From: Aquatica leii
Lineage: Eukaryota > Arthropoda > Insecta > Coleoptera > Lampyridae
Assembly: GCA_035610365.1 (NCBI GenBank)
Contig: CM069435.1
Span: 82,803,389 to 82,867,388, forward strand
DNA: 64,000 nt
Reading direction: 5' to 3'
The position numbers and the translations under genes were made by a program. The notes below the pieces were generated by a model. That model made no database searches. It was not told the origin of the DNA and saw nothing but the letters and a program-made list of their open reading frames with translations. This document shows, in pieces, positions 57,611 to 64,000 of this stretch. Position 1 is the stretch's first letter. Every line of letters begins with the position of its first letter.

Positions 57611-57892
57611 GTGTTACATGCAAAAGGTGTTAATACGAAAATTCGGATGGTTATAATTTATAAAGCTTTCCAGAAGATGTTACCTACAAATTCGACTGGT
57701 TATAGATGGTCCGTTGGAAGATTTCTACCTGCTCTAAAACAAAATAGAATAATACGGCATAAAGTCTGCATTTACCACCATAAATTCTTTAACACTTTTT
57801 ATTACATTTGGGTACAAATAAAACGTCGAAACCGTAAAACATACGAATTTGAAAAAATCTATTTACTTAAACTATTATTAAACTCATTATAA
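57611..57892 (+). other. Unassigned 93-codon open frame
   Basis: The frame includes IIYKAFQKMLPTNSTGYRWS and GRFLPALKQNRIIRHKVC, with a Lys/Arg-rich end. Codon composition is less extreme than the surroundings, but I recognise no motif and see no splice or promoter context. It could be a retroelement fragment or chance. Confidence 0.2.
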
Positions 57893-59089
57893 CCTTGCGG
57901 ATACCACTACCTACAAATTAAGTGCTGAAACCCACTGTAACTACTACATCACCAAAAACAGTATCCCAGAAATCTTCAAACTTGAGAAACTTAACTTCAA
58001 AAAACGAAAATTAACTCTTTTTATCACATTGGTACCATTTCTAACGTTACAACCAGTGTAAAACAAACTAATAGTACACCAAAAAAAAATTATAATAGTT
58101 ATAATTGTAGACAAAGTGTTGTACATAGCACGTAAGATATTGTATCATTAAGGCACTTATGTGATTTTTACATGCACGCATAAGTAATATCTCTATCCTA
58201 CTTGTTACGATTTTTTTAACTATTAAACAAAAAATTCTGGCGAAAGAACTAAATAAATTAATATAATTTTGTTACGAGGATTTCATCGTAATTTGTAATC
58301 GGCAAACAAATCGCAGGTCTCGATGTGTTAATTCTAACGTAAGATTAAAAAAGCGTCAAAACGGTTAAAAACGAGAATAAAAGAGACTGAAGTAGAACAC
58401 ATGACAAAACACTGATTATAACAACAAATATATTTATCTTTAACAAGAGAAAAAGGTTAAACAAATGAAGGCATAGCAGAATGACATATAATAACAATGA
58501 ATAGTTCGATAAGTATCACATTTATAGCGTTGATAAAAGTATTGAAGGGTAGGCAACGTTCCACACATACAGTTATCGTAGTTCAGTATAACACAACTAA
58601 GTATTATTTAATCTCAGACTAAAACGTCGATTTAATGCGAAACTATCAAATTCGTAACCCAAAGTAAATTGCATTTAGTGTAAACTGAAACCGTACAAAC
58701 AAAAATCTGCGTTCGTTAATATTGTGATAATATCTATATCTAAGTCGCAGGTATTTTACGGTCGACAGAAAAAGGTACTCACGATTATCCAAAACATGCT
58801 AACAGCTATCTGCATGTTTCAATCATCCCCTAAAATCGCTAAGCAAAATAAAGTAATTATTAGGTATAGGATCGTATCACAAGTAAGTTGCTTGTCGACA
58901 AACAATGAATCGGCATAATCAAATGCGTCGGTGTAATTTCCACTATTTCTATTGCAAGTGTGCCTCCAAAGTTATTCAAACATCACATGAAATATAACAA
59001 CGAATGATCTCTAGATTATTTTGGAAGTGGTTTAATTAACCAATAAAGAATGAATGCACATAAATTACTCTAAGTTGGCCAACATTTGA

Positions 59090-59489
59090 CGGTATTCCAA
59101 ATCAAAGTCAATCACAAAGACATGAATCAATGCTTGTAACGATACGAATCCAGAAATGCAATTTTTAGGAAATTGGCAGTAATTGTTTGAAAATTGCGCG
59201 TGGACTTTCACCCTATCGTAGGTCCCCACCAAATCCGGAACGATGCGCACGGTGATCCCCGCTACAAATGCAATCAAGCGAAACCAAATGGATGTATAAA
59301 GGCGGCCACGCCAGCTTACTTACTGACTGAAACTTCTCCTCCGAGATCCGTTTCCAGAAACTCCTCTCTTCCGAGAAACCTTTGCTAAACCGAACCTGAT
59401 TGTTACTTTGTGTTTTGTCGACAACCGCTATTACCTGGACTACTCAAACGATCTGTTGATTTATTAACTCCGACTACGCTGCGATTCAC
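59090..59489. other. GC-richer segment before repeat B copy 2
   Basis: Around 59190-59480 the sequence is clearly less AT-rich (patches such as CCGGAACGATGCGCACGG). It lacks a convincing protein and ends where repeat B begins. It is absent upstream of repeat B copy 1. It may be a leader of the retroelement or an unrelated fragment. Confidence 0.4.
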
Positions 59490-60629
59490 CTGGACTTGTT
59501 TCATTTCGTTCATCACTCATTCATTAAATCATCGTCACCGCCACGAAGTTCATTCAGAGTAAGTGTAAAATTTATAAAGTCGTGTATCTGTTTGTTACTG
59601 TTGGAGGTGTTAATACTCCGGAGGTTAGGTATGCTCCTGGCCCGAGCGTTAGCACCAATTAATCCAACTTCCTAGTGGTTACATAAAGGCCCTTGTTTAA
59701 AGTTATTGATCTTTTAGTGGTTGGATAACCCCGGGTCAAAGATTTACCAAGTCAAAGAAAAGAACCATTGTCAAGAACTTTATGTAACTGGAGGAGCTAT
59801 AAACAAACAGCTACCGTAAAACTTTAATTAGTAACGCGCCGTGGAATCATATTCACCTGATTATTAATTATTCATTGAAGTTACCTGTCAATCTTTCGCG
59901 AGTTCACCGGATTTATTCAGTTTCATTAAAAAATCGAATTTAACGTTGTTGACCTTGAATTTTCATTTAAACAGAGGTTTTCATTTCATTTTGTGACCCA
60001 CTCACGATCCACTCAATTAAAAGTTGTTCGCAGAACACCGTACACCGGCTTGTAAAATTTCATAATTATCGGGGCTGTAATTTACTTTTTGTGCAGTTTT
60101 GAACTAAGAAATAAGAGGTCAAAGTCCGCCGCAGATTCTTAAAAATTTAGTCATTGCTTGCCTGTATGTTTCCTTAACTGCCTTTAATCCCCGTTCTCCC
60201 CTAGTTAAAATAAAATCACCACACCTCACGCTTCGCCTGGCATTAATTAAAAACCAACAATTTAATAAGGTAATAAAATACGCCATATTAATAATTTGTT
60301 GTAGGACTGATAACCGAGTTAACGTAACCGCCGAGAGATTGTAGACTTTCCTGTCCGGATAAGAAGGTTATACAGGGGCCCCCAACCAGAAAAGAAGTTT
60401 TTTTATGTTTTATTATTACGTAATCGTTTGTTAATTATTTGAATTAATTATTTTGTTTTATCCGTTATTATTATATTATTACTACATTATGATTTATTTT
60501 TGTATTCGTTTGTAATAACAAGTATATGTATTGATTGTGCGTTAACAATTATTTACTAAAATCTCTACTTAGCTACCCGAAGCACCTGAAAGATAAAGCG
60601 ACTCCAATCCAGCGAGGGTACATGCTTAC
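59490..60629. repeat. Long direct repeat B, copy 2, with 0.5-kb insertion
   Basis: 59490-60075 matches 50906-51491 closely. At ATAATTATCGG it breaks; the match resumes at CCGAAGCACC (about 60571) and runs to about 60629. The intervening 60076-60570 is unrelated AT-rich DNA with no clear termini. Confidence 0.8.
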
Positions 60630-60637
60630 CCTAGGAA

Positions 60638-60945
60638 GGTTTTCACAAAAGCAACAAAAATACTACACCCATTTATAACACGGACGAGTGTAAAAATTTA
60701 GAAGTGAAAACTTTACTGGGCACTTACGTTAGAATATATATGCTAAACCTTCCACAATCACTGAAAAAATAGTTTTCCTACCTTTAAAATACGATCTTTA
60801 AAAAAAAAGCAATCACTTGACAGCTTATCGCCCTAAATGTAGCAAAAGTGGACGAAACTTATACAGCACGAAAATCACACCAAAACACTTTTAACATAAC
60901 AATTTGTCTTACAATAAGTAGAAAACCCAAAAGTGCGGCAATAAT
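60638..60945 (+). repeat. Pao-adjacent repeat C, copy 2
   Basis: Homologous to 50424-50735 (CACAAAAGCA, ACACCCAT, CTGGGC, AAAATAGTTTT, TAACATAACA in the same order). It is placed between repeat B copy 2 and repeat A copy 2. Confidence 0.6.
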
Positions 60946-60986
60946 AGTTTTATTTTTTTAATAACGATAAGGTTATTATATTATAT

Positions 60987-61576
60987 TATTTTTTGTGCTT
61001 CCGTCCGTTTTGACGTATTTTACAGGCATCATAATCGGCCGGAAATTTTACTTTTCCGGCGTAGGCCGGTAAAGTGTAGTAGAATTTTATAACTAAAAGT
61101 TGGCACTAGTAATCATTAATTAAATAAACGTCATCTGTCAATATGTCAAATTTATTAACATACCCCATTATCTGTGTTGTTGTTTAGAGTAGCACTAACA
61201 AAAATTGTTTTAAACAAATTTAACAAATTTGCTTATATCTTACAATTGCTAAAAACAACAAAGGTTTTATTTTCATATAAGTGAAATTATAATATAATTA
61301 TGTAATTGTCAAATTAATTTAAAAAACAATTGTATTTCGTCATTACAGGTTTCAGTTTTATCAACATTTGTTATTAAATTTTATTAAAAATCAATACTTA
61401 AATAACTACTTTTAATAAATTTATACTATAAAGGTCAGCACAAAAAATGTTGTGTATCACACGTCCTAAAAGTATTTTGCGAGTATTCGCTTTTTGTAGG
61501 CCTCGGCTTCACCTCGGCCTACAAATAAGCTCATACTCGCAAAATAGCACTTTCTGGACTAGTGATACAAATAACT
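60987..61576. repeat. Long direct repeat A, copy 2
   Basis: Matches 44286-44860 through its whole length. Its hairpin is better preserved: AGTATTTTGCGAGTATT ... TTGTAGGCC, a loop, GGCCTACAA ... CATACTCGCAAAATA, arms of about 33 bases. The hairpin lies about 100 bp from the repeat's right end. Confidence 0.75.
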
Positions 61577-64000
61577 ATTTTAGCGTTACTGCAGTATACA
61601 ATAACTTGTTTAATATTTTCAGATCTAAGAGTTTGCCGTCTGTTATTTGATACGTTTTTATATGTAAAAAATAACTTAATTTGCAATCATTATCGTTATA
61701 TCCAAATTATTATAACTGTTTATGCATCAAAGTTGTTATCACAATGATTATCCACGGGGAGTAAAGTGATACAACCCGAGGGCTTCTGAGCCAAGGAATG
61801 ACTATTGCTCGATAAACGTAATCATCTAGTAACGCTAATGGTGCATACAGTTTTTTATTTTTTATGTTATATCACATAAAAATTATATCTATAACAATAA
61901 ATAATTTGAAATTGTACTTATTATGCCTTTGGAATTATGGATGTCATGTTTCTACATTACAAATAAACTATAACAAACTAAAAAGTATGACGTAATTTTA
62001 TCACAACTAAAGTAACAGAATTTAATATGAACTTAAAATAACTATCACAAACTACATCATTTTGAAAATTTAAATACCAATAATCTCTTTATAAATTAAA
62101 GTTAAGAAAAAAATATTGAAAATGTAATATAAAAAAATTATACAAAAAAATGGAATTTTAAAGTTTAAAGATTTTTTAGAAAATTTGTAGTTTAACATAA
62201 ATTTATGATTTGCTACTGAGCAGTTTAAGAAAATTTAATTATAAAACAAAATAAAATCGCAGTAGATCTAAATTCGTTAACAATTTTGAAAATCACATGA
62301 AAACAAGATAAAGAAAATCTAAAATAATTTTTAATCAAAGCGAGTGTGAATACCGGGACTTTTGCTAAAGCAAACCGACTAATTTAACACTATAGGCCGT
62401 CCTCGGGTACAGAAGAATGTGGCTCACTTACGTCAAGTAACTGTCGTAGAAAAGAATTGCACGTTCTAAATATAATAAATGCAATAAATACAATAGAAAT
62501 TAACTTAAATAACTGATAACTGTATATACAACATAAACTAAACAATGTAATTAACAAAAAATAAATTATCTTGTTAGATCGGGTTTCAATCCATCCTGCT
62601 TGGGATCCCACTATTTTGCTTAGTTTCCGGAATCAACCTACAATCGAACGTTATCGTAAAATGGCGATACTTACTATGTCAACGTGTAAATTATTTTAAG
62701 TTTACAGTGGGTGATTTTGAGTTGTAGGCTCGTGAATTAGTAACAGGAGTGGTAAGGGGGTTGCCCAGAAGTAATTGACGGTGAGTATAGATAAAATGAG
62801 TTTACGGAAGTTGACTTTTGCTCTTTTTCATACTTTTTATTTTTAACGGAAAACGATTAGCGATAACGAGACGGTGTTTTCAGAGTTTAATAATCGAGTT
62901 CACAAGCTCCAATTTTTAATTGAGTTGGCAAAAATCGACAAAGAAATGGAACTACAGGCCTTAATTAACGCTTGCGCTAAGAGTGTGCGCTTTAATACAA
63001 AATGCGATATTAAATTGGCGAGATGATCGATTAATTTAGTACAATAATAAACTTTGCAAATCGGTAATTGATTTACTAATAGTAATTTACTTAACAAGCG
63101 TTGAAAGTACAGCATAGCATAACGAACGATAATGCCACGCGAATCCGCACGGCCGAGCGTTGCATATGAGTGAGTAATGTTATTAAGCTTTCGACGAGAG
63201 TAACGTACATTACCCTTTGTAAAATTATATATTTTTGTTAAAAAAATGAAATGAAAACACCAGAAATCTAATGTTGCTACTACCTATACTACTAAATCTG
63301 TTAAATTTGACATTAACTTTAACATTTTTTTTTCGATTTTAACTGAATTTTATGATTTTTTAAATGATTTTTCCATCTGTTGCATGCTCGTTCTAACATA
63401 ATAATTGATTTTGAACACTTAGTTTTTGTGGATTTCTAGTTTTCATTTAGCCGCACTAGAGCTTTTTTGCCTATTACGTAATTACACTAACAAGAAATAT
63501 TGACGTTTGAGATGTTGGCAGCACAAAAAATATATTTACACGTTAATGCTTATTTTAGGGTGTGTGTAACGACTGTACTGCCCTCAAGGTCTCTAAGTAG
63601 CCTGTGCAGCTCTTTAGCGCTACGTTGAGTCGGTTATAAATCCCCTTACAAAAAGTTACTCATACGCCTCCAGACAACTCTCGGTAGGTTATATTCTTTT
63701 GCACACAAATAATCACAATAGTGTAACTTACCAAATTAAATAAAGTTACAGACAAAATAAGACAAAACGGCAAATAATGAAATAAATAATTTTGGAGTTA
63801 AACGTAGCGTTTTGGTAAGAAAATCAAAGTGAATGGTCGGGTCGGTTCTTGCAGTCGTATAAAATAAATTGGTCAATGAAAATTGGTTAATAAGTTTAGT
63901 GCGGTTTCAAGAAACGTTCAGGAATAACTGAATCTCGGATTCTAGTAGTAATTGGAGAAATATAGGGCCTAGTTATGTATCCAGCGATGCTTGGGTTTAG
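61577..64000. other. AT-rich stretch to window end, nothing firm
   Basis: No recognisable gene. A GC-richer patch lies near 63560-63690 (TGTAACGACTGTACTGCCC ... GGTTATAAATCC), reminiscent of an LTR start with a TATA-like box. No second copy is in the window to test this. Confidence 0.4.

Larger units (their letters stand above)
54599..59089. other. Long AT-rich stretch, almost featureless
   Basis: About 4.5 kb with no recognisable domain. It contains a weak foldback at 55034-55192, an unassigned 93-codon frame at 57611-57892, and many short A/T runs. No TIR pair enclosing the whole stretch was found. Confidence 0.5.

Noticed and set aside
59065-59388. Short frames on both strands in a GC-richer patch
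   Set aside because: Fewer stops are expected at higher GC; neither translation resembles a known protein.
62575-62625. GGTTTCAATCC-like word that recalls a tRNA T-arm or primer-binding site
   Set aside because: No cloverleaf can be drawn around it and no LTR pair flanks it.
63550-63760. LTR-like start (TGTAACGACTG...) with a TATA-like box near the window end
   Set aside because: No second copy, primer-binding site or coding region in the window to support an LTR.

Overview
This is a gene-poor, visibly AT-rich piece of an animal nuclear genome, almost certainly an insect. The coding remains carry GT-AG introns. They belong to families typical of insect genomes: piggyBac, PIF/Harbinger with MADF-BESS accessory genes (BESS is essentially an insect motif), pogo/Tigger, Tc1/mariner, hAT, Penelope-like elements, LINEs and BEL/Pao. 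I cannot name the species. I see no intact host gene, rRNA, tRNA, CRISPR array or bacterial-type operon. The window is a layered graveyard of transposable elements in AT-rich filler.

Layout. 1-2.1 kb: LINE 3' end, a foldback MITE, and a Penelope-like (PLE) relic with a hammerhead-like motif. 3.66-5.42 kb: non-autonomous TIR element. 5.5-10.5 kb: decayed piggyBac copy with a repeated subterminal motif. 10.7-12 kb: another TIR element. 12.4-17.7 kb: Harbinger nuclease fragment (minus), an IS630/Tc1-type transposase relic (minus), a LINE RT fragment and a two-exon MADF-BESS pseudogene (plus). 18.7-22.5 kb: TIR element of unknown class holding a pogo-type fragment. 25.0-32.5 kb: three DNA transposons nested in one another, hAT ends enclosing a pogo/Tigger element enclosing a piggyBac element. 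The piggyBac is the best preserved: 4 exons, matching TTAA flanks and one stop codon. 33.0-35.4 kb: Tc1-like element with long inverted repeats. 36.4-41.2 kb: PLE-like motifs, a LINE tail (minus), a second Harbinger and a second PLE. 44.3-61.6 kb: BEL/Pao remains (Gag, protease, RT) split by a ZBED-type hAT, with two families of long direct repeats (A and B) and a complete Harbinger element.

The most notable object is the Harbinger element at 51790-54595. It has TIRs and a TTA target duplication. It carries two genes on opposite strands whose exons alternate: transposase exon 1, MADF-BESS exons 3 and 2, transposase exon 2, MADF exon 1. Each gene therefore lies largely inside the other's introns. 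The Harbinger remains at 12.4-17.7 kb also sit beside a MADF-BESS gene on the opposite strand. Nothing here looks able to move today: every transposase has a stop, a frameshift, a deletion or a changed catalytic residue. The piggyBac at 28-30.7 kb is the nearest to intact.
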